From Sandaracinus amylolyticus (GTDB lineage Bacteria > Myxococcota_A > Polyangia > Polyangiales > Sandaracinaceae), in the NCBI RefSeq assembly GCF_021631985.1, contig NZ_CP070225.1:10540001-10604000 (forward strand): 64,000 bases of DNA, written 5' to 3'. The notes under the pieces were generated by a model that was given only the letters and a program-made list of their open reading frames with translations, searched no databases and was not told the origin of the DNA. This document shows, piece after piece, positions 8,100 to 17,533 of the stretch. The position numbers were made by a program, and so were the translations under genes. The first letter of the stretch is position 1. Every line of letters begins with the position of its first letter.

Positions 8100-11000
8100 T
8101 CACTCGGCCGGCACGCAGGTGTAGGTGACCGCCATGCGCTCGAGGTTCGGCGTCGCGGCGCGGGTCGGGCCGGACGAGAGCAGCGCGGTCACGCGCAGGT
8201 GGCGCATGCCGTCGGCGTAGCCGCGCGCGCGCAGCGCCGGGAGGATCTCGCGGGGCGAGGTCGCGGACGGCACCGTGATGATCGCGCGGGGCGCGCCCGC
8301 GACGTCGGTGGCGACGTCGGCGGCCTGCAGCTGGAATTCGAGGCTGGTGCCGGTCGGCACGGTCGCGGTCCAGCTGAGCGTGCCCCAGTCGGGCCGCTCG
8401 TTCGCGGCGCAGCGCGCGGTCGAGTCGTAGTCGCGCCAGTAGCTGCCGCTCGCCGGGTACTCCGCGCGGATCGGCGGGACGACGATGCGCACCGGCACGC
8501 TGTCGAGCACGTAGGTGCCGTCGCCGACGAGCTGCAGCTCGAAGTCGAACACCTGGGGCATCGCCGTGCGCGGCACGCCGCCCGGCGCGACGCCGGTGTT
8601 GTGGAAGACGACGTCGAAGCCCACGTCGCTGCCCGGCAGGCACTGCCCGCACATCGAGCCGGTGCGGGGCCCGGTGCAGCGCGACGCGGGGCAGTTGTTG
8701 ATCGTGATCGACTGCACGAAATTGCGCTCGTCGAACGTCGTCGCGGGGTTGTCGGTGGCGCGCGCGCTCACGTCCATGCGCGAGTAGTTGGCGAGCCGCT
8801 GGACCGCCTGCACCACGGTGCTGTCGAGGCCCGAGCCGTCGTTCGAGATCGTGTAGACGAAGGGATCGCCCGCGTCGTCGACGCTGCCGGTGGTGGTCGC
8901 GACGTCGCGCAGATCCTGGAGCAGGTCGGGGCAGAACGTGCCCTCGTCGCCGCTCGCGCCGTCGCTGCAGGAGCGGATGCCGATGAACTTCACGTTGCGC
9001 GCGCGCAGCGCGTGCGAGGTGTGCTCCCAGTACGCCGGCGCCTGGGCGCTCGGGTAGGGCGGCGAGCCGTCGGTGGGCACGCGGCCGTTGACCGAGAGGT
9101 AGTAGCTGCCGTCCGCGCCGTCCCAGCCGTCGACGACGACGTAGTAGGTGCCGGGCTCGAGCACCGTCGTGATCATCGACGCGGTGCCGCTGAAGTAGAT
9201 GTCGTCGCTGCAGGTGACGCGGTTCGCCGCGGTCACCGAGTCGCGGAAGAGCGAGAGCACCGTGTCGTAGCTGCTGTACTGGCTGTACGTCGTGAGCTGC
9301 ACGCGGCGGCGCTCGGTGAGCGTGAAGCGGAACACCGCGTCCTCGCCCGAGGCGTTGCACCCGACGACGCTGGTGTCGTAGTCGTTGCCGAGGCGATAGG
9401 TCGAGCTGCCCTGCGACCAGCGGGTGCGGCCCTCGTACACGCGCTGCTGGTTCGAGCCGATCATCGTCGTGATGTCGCCCATGTCGTGGGCGGAGGCCTG
9501 GGTGTCGTTGCGGTAGCGCATCGAGGCCGAGCCGCTGTTCTCGAGCGAGATCGTGGTGGCTGCGGGCCAACGCTCGTCGAACGCGTAGTCGAACTGGCGA
9601 TCGGGGCCCTCGTGCATCGGCGCGTCGCTGAAGCCGATCACGATCGGGATCGCGCCGGTGCGGAAGCAGCCGTAGCCCCAGCGATCCGCGGCGCACGCGG
9701 AGAACGCGGCGTTCCCGGAGCGCGCCGGATAGTACGAGCCGAGCCCGTTGCCCGTGACCGTCGCGTAGAGGCCCTGGGCCATGGACTCGGGCCAGTCGAC
9801 GTTGCCCTGGGTGACGAGCCCGTTGACCGCGTTCTGCACCGCGGTGAAGTCCGACGTGACGTCCTGCACGTGCACGTAGACCGGGTTCTCGGCGGAGCCG
9901 TAGGGCGTGCGCGGGTACTCGCGGAAGTAGCCGACGCCGAACTGCGCGTTCGGGATGATGCAGTTGATCGCGCCGAGGATGCCGCGGCACGCCGACGAGC
10001 CCTGGAACTGCACGTTCATCGCGTAGGTGCCCGCGCCGCCGTTCCAGCCCTCGAGGAGGATGAAGTAGACGCCCGCCCCGAGGGTCTGCGTGATGCGCGA
10101 GCGGCGGCTGCCGCTGATGTCGTCGCTGCACGCGAGCTCGCCGAAGGTGCCGTTGCGCAGCGAGAGCACCGTGTCGTAGCCGAGGGGCTCGAGCGTCTCG
10201 ATCGTGACGACCTGCTCGGACGTGAGCTCGAAGCGGAACACCGCGTCGGCGGCCGTGCCGCCGCCCGAGCAGCCGGCCGCGTGGTCGTTCGCCATGCCCG
10301 CGGTCGTGCCGGTGACGGGGTACACGCCGGGCAGCGGATCTCGGCCGAAGTCGTGCGCGCTCCCCATCGCCTCGTTGCCGCTGACCGCGCGCGACGGATA
10401 GAGCGTGCCACCGAGGTAGTTGCCGCTGGTCAGCGCGTTGCGCAGCGTCGAGATCTCACCGGCCATCGAGGCGGTGGCGTCCATCAGGACGTAGACGTCG
10501 GCCGCGTTGATCGCGGTGCTGATCGAGATCGGATCGGGGCCCTCGGTCGCGCCCGCGGGCAGCAGGTGGAAGATGCCGCCTTCCTCGGTGAACCCGTCGC
10601 GCGTGGGGTCGTCGGGGAAGCTGTCGAAGTCGTCGGGCACGCCGTCGCCGTCGCGATCACCGCTGCCCATGTACGTGCCGCTCTGCGGGAGCTCCACGCC
10701 GGTGCCGCCGGGACGGAGCACCACGCCCGACGAGTTGCCGCCGGTGACGTCGCCCGGCGACGTCGGCTGATCGACGTACTCGAAGCAGCGCGGGTCGCAC
10801 GCGTTGCACTGGGTGGGGCCCGAGATCAGCGGGGCCGCGACCACACCGGGCGTGCTCTCGTAGGGCGCGACCTCGCACGCGGTCCACGCGCCGTCGCGGC
10901 AGTAGCGCTCGCCCGCGCCGAGGCAGACGCGCTCGCCGCCGACGACGACCGGCTCGGGGTAGCACTCGACCGACTCGGTGCCGGGCTCGCACGGGCAGCC

Positions 11001-11174
11001 CTCCTCGGGCCGCAGGCACGACGACACGCCGCCGTCCTCGCGATCGCCGGGGCCGGGCGGTGCCGGCGTGGCGCCTCCGCTCTCGCAGGCGACGGCCGTC
11101 AGCGCGGCGAGCACGAGCCACGCGCGGCTGTGCGTTGGGGCGGACGAGCGAGAGGGGGTACGGCGGGGGCGCAT
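8100..11174 (-). CDS. Large lipoprotein: VWA domain interrupted by two PPC domains
   Basis: This 1024-residue exported lipoprotein has its lipobox at LTAVACESG. After a Cys-rich stretch comes an Asp-rich, thrombospondin-type calcium-binding run (DRDGDGVPDDFDSFPDD), then a VWA-like start with a MIDAS-type motif (LMDATASMAGE). The VWA fold appears split by two insertions that resemble pre-peptidase C-terminal (PPC) domains. The first is near GYDTVLSLRNG and GAGVYFILLEGW, the second near SYDTVLSLFRD and PGTYYVVVDGWDG. The C-terminal 350 residues are beta-rich and end in TCVPAE. It is the second gene of a pair with the Cys-rich lipoprotein upstream, 14 bases away. Adhesion or binding at the cell surface is the likely role, by analogy. 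Confidence 0.85.
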   Translation of the reverse strand: MRPRRTPSRSSAPTHSRAWLVLAALTAVACESGGATPAPPGPGDREDGGVSSCLRPEEGCPCEPGTESVECYPEPVVVGGERVCLGAGERYCRDGAWTACEVAPYESTPGVVAAPLISGPTQCNACDPRCFEYVDQPTSPGDVTGGNSSGVVLRPGGTGVELPQSGTYMGSGDRDGDGVPDDFDSFPDDPTRDGFTEEGGIFHLLPAGATEGPDPISISTAINAADVYVLMDATASMAGEISTLRNALTSGNYLGGTLYPSRAVSGNEAMGSAHDFGRDPLPGVYPVTGTTAGMANDHAAGCSGGGTAADAVFRFELTSEQVVTIETLEPLGYDTVLSLRNGTFGELACSDDISGSRRSRITQTLGAGVYFILLEGWNGGAGTYAMNVQFQGSSACRGILGAINCIIPNAQFGVGYFREYPRTPYGSAENPVYVHVQDVTSDFTAVQNAVNGLVTQGNVDWPESMAQGLYATVTGNGLGSYYPARSGNAAFSACAADRWGYGCFRTGAIPIVIGFSDAPMHEGPDRQFDYAFDERWPAATTISLENSGSASMRYRNDTQASAHDMGDITTMIGSNQQRVYEGRTRWSQGSSTYRLGNDYDTSVVGCNASGEDAVFRFTLTERRRVQLTTYSQYSSYDTVLSLFRDSVTAANRVTCSDDIYFSGTASMITTVLEPGTYYVVVDGWDGADGSYYLSVNGRVPTDGSPPYPSAQAPAYWEHTSHALRARNVKFIGIRSCSDGASGDEGTFCPDLLQDLRDVATTTGSVDDAGDPFVYTISNDGSGLDSTVVQAVQRLANYSRMDVSARATDNPATTFDERNFVQSITINNCPASRCTGPRTGSMCGQCLPGSDVGFDVVFHNTGVAPGGVPRTAMPQVFDFELQLVGDGTYVLDSVPVRIVVPPIRAEYPASGSYWRDYDSTARCAANERPDWGTLSWTATVPTGTSLEFQLQAADVATDVAGAPRAIITVPSATSPREILPALRARGYADGMRHLRVTALLSSGPTRAATPNLERMAVTYTCVPAE

Positions 11175-11188
11175 GCGAGACTCCTCGG

Positions 11189-12241
11189 TCACATGGCAGA
11201 GCCGGCGACGCATCGGGGCGGCGCCTCGCGGTCGAACGTCGCGCAGACCTGGCGGGGCGGGCACTCGGTGGTCGAATCGCAGGTGCCGCTCGGACGCGCG
11301 CACTCGGATCGACCCTGGCCCGAGAGGTCGACGCACTCCACCAGACCTTCGTCGGTGCAGTCGGCGACCGTGCGGCAGAGGCCGCCGTAGCGGGTGCACT
11401 CGGTGCTGCGGCTCACCGGGAACACCGTGCACACGTTGCCGGGATCGCAGTCGGCGTTCGTGGTGCACGCGAGGCTCGGGAGCGAGCACTCGAGCGCGCC
11501 GTCGGCGTCCACGTCGACGCAGCGGCCGCCCGGCAGGTCGGTGCAGCCGGCGTCGCTCGCGCAGGGGCGGTGGACGCGCTGGCAGAAGCCGCCGCCGAGC
11601 GTCGTCGTGGGGATGCGGCAGACGTAGCCGCGCGGGCAGTCCTCGACCTCGACGCAGGGCACGCGGCGATCGACGCAGGTGCGCGCGCCCGTGCCCTCGC
11701 ACTCGAAGCCCTGCGGGCACTCGCGGCTGTCGGTGCAGCCCGCGACCGGACGCTGGCAGGTGCCGCCGACGCACGCGGAGCCGGCGGGGCAGTCGGTCGG
11801 CGCGCCGCACGGGGCGCCGGCGGGATGGCAACGCGCGGTTCCGCACACGTCGGCGATGCAGCGCTCGCCGGCGGCACAGCTCGCGTCGCCGGTGCACGCG
11901 GGCGCGGGGCGCGGGCAGGGGCAGAGGTCGCTGCAGGCGCCGCCGTCGACGTCCTCGTCGCCGCCGTCGGGCTCGGCGGGGCCGGCGTCCAGCTTCATGG
12001 CGTCGAGGGGCTGCGCGTCGGCGGGGACGTGGCCGTCGTCGGGCGTCGTGGCGTCGAAGGGCGTGCTCGCGTCGACGCTGCCGTCGATCTGCCCGGCGTC
12101 GAGGCCGTCTCCTCCGGCGTCGGAACGGGAGGCGTCGCGGGGCGCGGCGTCACTCGGGACGCTCGGCGGGCGATCGCCGCCGCACGCGCTCAGCAGTGCG
12201 GCGAGCGAGCCCACGAGGGCGAGCGCCAGGACGATACGCAT
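11189..12241 (-). CDS. Cys-rich repeat lipoprotein
   Basis: This 350-residue lipoprotein has its lipobox at LAALLSACGG. It is followed by a long Asp/Ala/Gly linker (SDAAPRDASRSDAGGDG) and then about nine modules of roughly 25 residues with regularly placed cysteines, such as CTGDASCAAGERCIAD, CTDSRECPQGFECEG and CDSTTECPPRQVCATF. Such C-x5-C-x5-C modules are common in exported myxobacterial proteins and probably form small disulfide-bonded units. It is the first gene of a two-gene unit with the VWA/PPC protein. The ATG chosen is the one that gives a perfect signal peptide; 41 upstream codons in frame lack protein character. Confidence 0.85.
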   Translation of the reverse strand: MRIVLALALVGSLAALLSACGGDRPPSVPSDAAPRDASRSDAGGDGLDAGQIDGSVDASTPFDATTPDDGHVPADAQPLDAMKLDAGPAEPDGGDEDVDGGACSDLCPCPRPAPACTGDASCAAGERCIADVCGTARCHPAGAPCGAPTDCPAGSACVGGTCQRPVAGCTDSRECPQGFECEGTGARTCVDRRVPCVEVEDCPRGYVCRIPTTTLGGGFCQRVHRPCASDAGCTDLPGGRCVDVDADGALECSLPSLACTTNADCDPGNVCTVFPVSRSTECTRYGGLCRTVADCTDEGLVECVDLSGQGRSECARPSGTCDSTTECPPRQVCATFDREAPPRCVAGSAM

Positions 12242-12380
12242 GGTCGGGCGTTGCCGGACAGCAAGGAACGTTCCGGTGGGCACGCAACGCGAGATTCCGC
12301 GTGATCCCGCGCGCGTGGTGCGCGGGGCACCCGCACCAAGTTGCAGAGTCTGCATTTTTTTCACCCGATGAAGGCCGGGT

Positions 12381-13691
12381 TCAATCGCACTGCACGCGCG
12401 TCAGCAGGACCCGGGTGCGCGCGCCCTCGACGTCGACCCGGGCGATCGCGAGCCGTCCGTCGCCGGTCGCGCGCATCACCAACGAGCCGTCGGTGGTCGC
12501 GGGGCCGAGCGGCACCGTCGAGCGCGGCAGGAGCGTCGTGTCGAGGAACGCGAGCGTCAGGTCCGCGCCTCCACCGGCGCGCGGCGCGCGGTACGCGACC
12601 GCCCAGGTGCCGCCGAAGCGCGCGATCGAGGGCTCGGTGCCGGTGCCGACCACGCGCTCGGTGCTCAGCGTGCCGAGGCGATCGAGCGCGCGCACGCGCA
12701 CCTGGCGCTGGCCGCCGCCCGCGACCGCGGTGAACACGACGACGGCGTCGTCGTCCTCGGTCGCGAGATCGAGCGAGCCCTCGGCCGTCCGCTCGGCGCT
12801 CACGATGCGGGACGCGCCCGCCGACGACACGCCGCGCGCGTCGAGCGGGACCGCGACGACGTCGCTGTCGCTGCCCGACTCGCGGCTCCACGCCGCGTAG
12901 GGCCCGGTGGTGGCGGGCGCGAGCACGGACGTGAGCGGCACCTCGTCGCCGGTCGCGAGCGGATGCGCGGTGCCCTGCGGCGTGCCCGTCGCGTCGATCC
13001 ACCGCGTGAGGAACGCGCTCGATGCGCCGCCCGGCGCGGTCTCGTTCCACGCCGCGACGAGGCCGCCATCGCTCGCGACGAGCGCGAGCCGATCGTCGCG
13101 GCCGGGATGGGTGGTGAGCCGCCACGCCGACGCGGCCTCGGGCGCGCCGTTCGCGCCGACCGGCAGCGCGTACACCTCGTAGTCGGCCTCGGGGTTCGCG
13201 TAGTAGCCGACGACGTAGCCGGTGCCTCGGGGCGCCGCGGCGGGCCCGCCGAGCAGCGAGCGCAGCATCGTCGAGCGCGGCGCGGGCGGATCGCCGCTCG
13301 CGGGCACGATCGTCCACTGGAGCTCGGTGTAGGTGTCGACGCGGCCCACCCACGCCGCGAGCCACGCGCTCGCGCCCGCGGCGAGCGCCACGCGGTCGTT
13401 GCGGATCTCCGAGAGGTCCGCGAGCGTGACCTCGTCGCCGGTGCAGGGGAGCGTGCCGCCGTCGATCGGGCCCGCGTCGTCCTCGGTGCCGCCGTCGTCC
13501 GGCGCGCCGCCGTCTTCGTCGGGGGCGCTTCCGTCCTCGTCGTCGCCGCCGCCGTCCGCGCGCGCGGCGTCGCGCACCTGGGCGTCGCGTGGGCCGGCAT
13601 CGGTCGGCACCGAGGGCACGTCGTCGTCGCCGCAGCCGGCGAGGGCGAGGAGGACGGCGAGCATCGAGCCGACCGGGGAGAGCGAGCGCAT
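12381..13691 (-). CDS. Lipoprotein with repeated beta-strand (propeller-like) C-terminal domain
   Basis: This 436-residue lipoprotein starts MRSLSPVGSMLAVLLALAGCG and has a 60-residue Asp/Gly/Ala linker. The remainder consists of recurring units with the pattern hydrophobic-strand, AAW/AVY, then a loop (ASAWLAAWVGRV, GGLVAAWNETAPGG, GPYAAWSRESGS, DAVVVFTAVAGG, TWAVAYRAPRAG). This is the usual look of a WD40- or BNR-like propeller seen in many myxobacterial surface lipoproteins. Ligand and function are unknown. A frame on the same strand runs further, but it is Arg-rich and off-phase, so it was not used. A divergent promoter region of about 80 bases separates it from the flavin oxidase gene. 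Confidence 0.82.
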   Translation of the reverse strand: MRSLSPVGSMLAVLLALAGCGDDDVPSVPTDAGPRDAQVRDAARADGGGDDEDGSAPDEDGGAPDDGGTEDDAGPIDGGTLPCTGDEVTLADLSEIRNDRVALAAGASAWLAAWVGRVDTYTELQWTIVPASGDPPAPRSTMLRSLLGGPAAAPRGTGYVVGYYANPEADYEVYALPVGANGAPEAASAWRLTTHPGRDDRLALVASDGGLVAAWNETAPGGASSAFLTRWIDATGTPQGTAHPLATGDEVPLTSVLAPATTGPYAAWSRESGSDSDVVAVPLDARGVSSAGASRIVSAERTAEGSLDLATEDDDAVVVFTAVAGGGQRQVRVRALDRLGTLSTERVVGTGTEPSIARFGGTWAVAYRAPRAGGGADLTLAFLDTTLLPRSTVPLGPATTDGSLVMRATGDGRLAIARVDVEGARTRVLLTRVQCD

Positions 13692-13770
13692 CGGGCGCGA
13701 GGATATCCCGCGTCCTCGCAGGCGCGGTAGCTTGCGGCGGATCACGAAGGAGCCCAGAACGGCCATTCCG

Positions 13771-15177
13771 ATGCGCGCCGACGTCGATCGATGCCTCGCC
13801 GCGATCGCGCGCTCGCTGCCGGACGATCGCGTGATCACCGACCCCGACGTGTGCGCGGCGCACGCGCGCGACGAGAGCGAGGCGACCGGTGCGATCCCCG
13901 ACGCGGTGATCCGAGCGCGGGGCGCGGAGGAGATCGCGGTCGTGATGCGCGAGGCGAGCGCGCACGGCGTGCCGGTGACGCCGCGCGGCGCGGGCACCGG
14001 GCGCACCGGAGGCGCGGTGCCGGTGCGCGGCGGGATCGTGCTCGCGTGCGATCGCATGCGCGACGTGATCGAGATCGATCGCGTCGACTCGCTCGCGGTG
14101 GTCGAGCCCGGGCTCGTGACCGGCGCGCTCTACGAGGCGGTCGAGCGCGAGGGGCTCTTCTGGGGGCCCGATCCGAACTCGTGGGAGCAGTGCACGATCG
14201 GCGGGAACATCGCGGAGAACGCGGCGGGCCCGCGCGCGTTCAAGCACGGCTCGACGCGCGACTGGGTGCTCGGGCTCGAGGTGGTGACCGCCGAGGGCAC
14301 GATCCTTCCGCTCGGTCGTCGCACCAAGAAGGGTGTGACCGGCTACGACCTCACGTCGCTGATCGTCGGCAGCGAGGGCACGCTCGCGTTCGTGACCCGC
14401 GCGGTGCTGCGCCTCGCGCCGCTCGCGGAGCGCGTGATCACCGTGCTCGCGTTCCTCGATCGCGAGGACGCGATCGCGCCCGCGGTGAGCGCGGCGCTGA
14501 GCGCGCGCGTGGTGCCGCGCTGCATCGAGCTGCTCGACGCGGAGACGCTCGCGATCCTGCGCGCGAGCGCGTCGGCGATCGCGATCCCCGAGGCCGCGAA
14601 GGCGCTGCTCGTGATCGAGCTCGAGGGGACGAGCGAGACCGTCGAGGGCGAGCTCGCGCGGCTCGGCGATGCGCTGGTGAGCGTGTCGCCCTTCGATCCG
14701 CTGGTCGCGACCGAGTCGAGCGAGCGCGAGCGCTTCTGGCGGGTGCGGCGCGACATGTCGCGCGCGCTGCGTCGCAGCGCGGGGTTCAAGCTGAGCGAGG
14801 ACGTCGTGGTGCCGCGGCGCCGTCTCGCCGAGCTGATCACCAAGTGTCGCGAGATCGCGGCGCGCCGAGGGATCCGCATGCCGGCCTACGGTCACGCGGG
14901 CGACGGCAACCTGCACGTGAACCTGCTCTGGGATCACGCCGAGCAGGAGCCCGCGGTGCAGGCGGCGATCCGCGAGCTCTTCGAGACGACGATCGCGCTC
15001 GGCGGCACGCTGAGCGGCGAGCACGGCATCGGCGTGCTCAAGGCGCCCTATCTCCCGCTCGAGCAGCCCGAGCCGCTGATCGCGCTGCAGCGGCGCCTCA
15101 AGAACGTGTTCGATCCCCGCGGGGTGCTGAACCCCGGCAAGATCTTCCCGGGGGATGGCCACCGACAGGGGTGCTGA
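13771..15177 (+). CDS. FAD-linked oxidase, GlcD / D-lactate dehydrogenase type
   Basis: This is a 468-residue flavoenzyme that oxidises a 2-hydroxy acid such as glycolate or D-lactate to the 2-oxo acid. The FAD_binding_4 domain spans about residues 35-215, with the motifs PVTPRGAGTGRTGGAVP and GGNIAENAAGPRAFKHG. The FAD-oxidase C-terminal domain contains YGHAGDGNLHVNLLW and SGEHGIGVLKAPYLPL, which hold the residues that bind flavin and the substrate carboxylate. The length matches GlcD. The Fe-S subunit (GlcF) and GlcE are not adjacent, so it may work alone or pass electrons to a partner encoded elsewhere. The next gene begins 46 bases downstream on the same strand. Confidence 0.9.
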   Translation: MRADVDRCLAAIARSLPDDRVITDPDVCAAHARDESEATGAIPDAVIRARGAEEIAVVMREASAHGVPVTPRGAGTGRTGGAVPVRGGIVLACDRMRDVIEIDRVDSLAVVEPGLVTGALYEAVEREGLFWGPDPNSWEQCTIGGNIAENAAGPRAFKHGSTRDWVLGLEVVTAEGTILPLGRRTKKGVTGYDLTSLIVGSEGTLAFVTRAVLRLAPLAERVITVLAFLDREDAIAPAVSAALSARVVPRCIELLDAETLAILRASASAIAIPEAAKALLVIELEGTSETVEGELARLGDALVSVSPFDPLVATESSERERFWRVRRDMSRALRRSAGFKLSEDVVVPRRRLAELITKCREIAARRGIRMPAYGHAGDGNLHVNLLWDHAEQEPAVQAAIRELFETTIALGGTLSGEHGIGVLKAPYLPLEQPEPLIALQRRLKNVFDPRGVLNPGKIFPGDGHRQGC

Positions 15178-15223
15178 TGCGGCCGGAATCCTGGCACCAT
15201 CCGGGCTCGGGGGGACGGGGAAC

Positions 15224-16666
15224 ATGGGCGCAGAGACGCAGGTCGAGCGCGCCGCGACGAACGTCGCGCGCATGACGAACGACGATCACGAATCACCGCC
15301 GCCGCGCGGCGACATGCGCAGCTTGCGGCGCGAGCACGGCTGGGAGCCGATGGAGATCGAGGGGCGCATCCCCGAGGGACTGCGGGGCACGCTCCATCGC
15401 GTCGGGCCGGGGCTCTACGACTCGTTCGGGCGCGAGGTCGCGCACTCGTTCGAGGCCGACGGCGCGCTGTGCTCGGTGCGGCTCGAAGGGCCCACCCGCG
15501 CGCTCGCCGCGAAGCGCGTGATCGAGAGCGCGGAGTACCGCGAGGAGAAGCGCGCGGGCGCGCCGCTCTACGGGTCGCGCGCGATGCCGTGGCGGCGCGT
15601 GATGAACGGGCTGCTGCGACGCCGCAAGAACACCGGCAACACCGCGCTGATGCGCTGGCAGTCGCGCCTCTTCGCGCTGGTCGAGTCGTCGTGGCCCACC
15701 GAGATCGACGCGCGCGATCTGAGCACGATCGGCGAGACCGATCTCGGCGTGCTCGGGAGCACGTTCACCGCGCACCCGCACCGCGTGAACGCGCGCGACG
15801 CGATCTACGGGTTCGGGATGCGCTGGGGCCCGAAGAACGCGATCGAGCTCGCGGTGCTGCCCGATCGCGGCGCGCCGCGGATGCTCGGCGAGATCCCGCT
15901 CGAGCACGGCGTGCTGCTGCACGACTTCGCGGCGACCGAGAAGCACCTCGTCTTCCTGGTGCCCCCGATGCGCTTCCAGCTCGTGAAGGCGCTGCTCGGG
16001 ATCGGCGGGGCGAGCGACATCTTCGCGTGGACGCCGGAGGACGGCGTCGAGGTGATCGTCGTGCCGATCGACGATCCCAGCGCCATCGTGCGCTTCCGCG
16101 TCGACACGTTCTTCCAGTGGCACTTCGCCGGCGCCTGGGAGGAGAACGGCGAGATCGTGCTGCACATCGCGCGGTGGCCCGACTTCGACAGCTACGAAGG
16201 GCTGCGCGCGAGCGGCCAGACCGGGGGCAAGGCGTACCTCCATCGCGTCGCGATCGACCCAGCGCGCAAGACGTTCCGCAGCGAGCCGGTGTGGGGCGCG
16301 CCCTGCGAGTTCCCCGAGATCGATCCGCGGCGCGAGGGCGCGCGGTATCGCACCGTGTTCCTGACGACGACGAAGGGCGCGCGTCGTGGGGTGGCGCGCG
16401 TCGAGCTCGAGCGCGGCGAGGACGACGTGTTCCTCTTCGAGCGCGGCGCGTGCCCGAGCGAGCTCGTCTACGTGCCGCGCGACGCGACGTGCGCGGAGGG
16501 CGAGGGCTGGGGGCTCACGATGGTCTACGAGCCCGCGCGCGACGCGACGTGTCTCGCGATCTTCGACGCGCGTCGTCTCGCCGACGGACCGATCGCGCGA
16601 TGTTGGATGCGCGATCACGCGCCGATGACGTTCCACGGTGTCTGGGTGGAGGACGCGATAGACTGA
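15224..16666 (+). CDS. Carotenoid oxygenase (carotenoid cleavage dioxygenase family)
   Basis: This is a non-heme iron enzyme of the retinal-pigment-epithelium/CCD family that cleaves a carotenoid or stilbene double bond. The four iron-binding histidines are recognisable from context: FTAHPHR, LLHDFAATEKH, FFQWHFAGAWE and, near the C-terminus, MTFHGVWVED. The N-terminal IPEGLRGTLHRVGPGLYD matches the family signature (P-x-GLxGxxxRxGPG). The size, about 480 residues, is normal. Two starts are plausible: this ATG, with a G-rich ribosome binding site, or the ATG at 15272. Carotenoid biosynthesis genes are not visible nearby, so the substrate is open. Confidence 0.9.
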   Translation: MGAETQVERAATNVARMTNDDHESPPPRGDMRSLRREHGWEPMEIEGRIPEGLRGTLHRVGPGLYDSFGREVAHSFEADGALCSVRLEGPTRALAAKRVIESAEYREEKRAGAPLYGSRAMPWRRVMNGLLRRRKNTGNTALMRWQSRLFALVESSWPTEIDARDLSTIGETDLGVLGSTFTAHPHRVNARDAIYGFGMRWGPKNAIELAVLPDRGAPRMLGEIPLEHGVLLHDFAATEKHLVFLVPPMRFQLVKALLGIGGASDIFAWTPEDGVEVIVVPIDDPSAIVRFRVDTFFQWHFAGAWEENGEIVLHIARWPDFDSYEGLRASGQTGGKAYLHRVAIDPARKTFRSEPVWGAPCEFPEIDPRREGARYRTVFLTTTKGARRGVARVELERGEDDVFLFERGACPSELVYVPRDATCAEGEGWGLTMVYEPARDATCLAIFDARRLADGPIARCWMRDHAPMTFHGVWVEDAID

Positions 16667-16670
16667 TCCG

Positions 16671-17444
16671 ATGCGCGCAGTCGTCTGGTGCTTCGTGGTC
16701 GTGGTCGCGCTCGCGAGCGTCGGCTGCAGGCGTGGCTCGGATCCCCACACCGAGGTGCCACGCGTCGACGCGCGTCGACTACGCAACCTGCACCACGCCG
16801 CGTCGCGCGCGCTCGCGTGCCCCGCGGCGGCCTTGCAGGCGCGTCAGCTCACCGATCGCGTGTGGCAGGTGAGCGGCTGCGGTCAGGTGCGCGAGTTCGC
16901 GATCATCGGGCGCGGGCACGGGCGCTATCGCAGCGCGCGCTGGGTCGCGATGCAGACGATCGCCGAGCGCGCGTCGTACGAGATGGCGTGCCCGCCGCAG
17001 TCGCTGACGATCGCGGCGCCGATCGAGACCGAGCGCACGGTCGCGGGCTGCGGCCGGAGCGCGAGCTATGCGGTGGTCTGCGGCGAGGTCGACTGCGCGT
17101 GGGTGATGAGCGGTCGCGCGGGCGCGTGGGCCGAGCCGACGCCCGCGCCGGTGCCGGCCGCGACCGCGCAGGTCGTGGTGGTGGTGGATCCCGCGCCGGT
17201 CGCGCCCGAGGTGGATGGAGCGCTCCGGCGCGCGATCGAGGCACAGCGCGCGACGATCCTCGCGTGCGGCGGCGGTGTCGGGCCGCTCGCCGTGGTCGCG
17301 CGCTGGGGCGCCGACGGAGCGGTGACGGTGGGGCTCGGCGCGCCCCACGCGGGCAGCGCGATCGAAGCATGCGCGCGGGCGGCGCTCGGCGCGATGCAGG
17401 TGACGACCGGCGCCCCGGGGGAGCTCATCCACGTGGTGCGCTGA
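16671..17444 (+). CDS. Lipoprotein of unknown function, C-terminal TonB-like half
   Basis: This 257-residue lipoprotein (lipobox LASVGCRRG) follows the carotenoid oxygenase by four bases and is probably cotranscribed. The first half contains two similar segments with paired Cys: ACPAAALQARQLTDRVWQVSGC and ACPPQSLTIAAPIETERTVAGC. Each looks like a short Cys-bonded domain, so an internal duplication is likely. A Pro/Ala/Val linker follows. The last 80 residues (IEAQRATILACGG, VTVGLGAPHAG, IEACARAALGAMQV) resemble the AgmX/PglI C-terminal type seen in many myxobacterial proteins. Function unknown. Confidence 0.72.
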   Translation: MRAVVWCFVVVVALASVGCRRGSDPHTEVPRVDARRLRNLHHAASRALACPAAALQARQLTDRVWQVSGCGQVREFAIIGRGHGRYRSARWVAMQTIAERASYEMACPPQSLTIAAPIETERTVAGCGRSASYAVVCGEVDCAWVMSGRAGAWAEPTPAPVPAATAQVVVVVDPAPVAPEVDGALRRAIEAQRATILACGGGVGPLAVVARWGADGAVTVGLGAPHAGSAIEACARAALGAMQVTTGAPGELIHVVR

Positions 17445-17533
17445 GCAGATCTCCCCGTCCACCGTTGGGGGATCATTCTCTTGTTGCCGAATGGAGCATC
17501 GAGCGAGTCTCCGCGCCCGGAGCAGGGGGGAGC

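Noticed and set aside
8199-11390. Very long open frame on the plus strand opposite the VWA/PPC lipoprotein
   Set aside because: It is Arg/Ala/Val-rich, without domains, and arises from the strong GC bias of the real gene on the other strand, as do similar frames opposite the TonB receptor (21389-24721) and the flavin oxidase (24996-28160).
12361-15273. Minus-strand frame of more than 900 codons across the propeller lipoprotein and the GlcD-type gene
   Set aside because: The composition is Arg/Ala/His-rich, while other frames in both halves give recognisable proteins.
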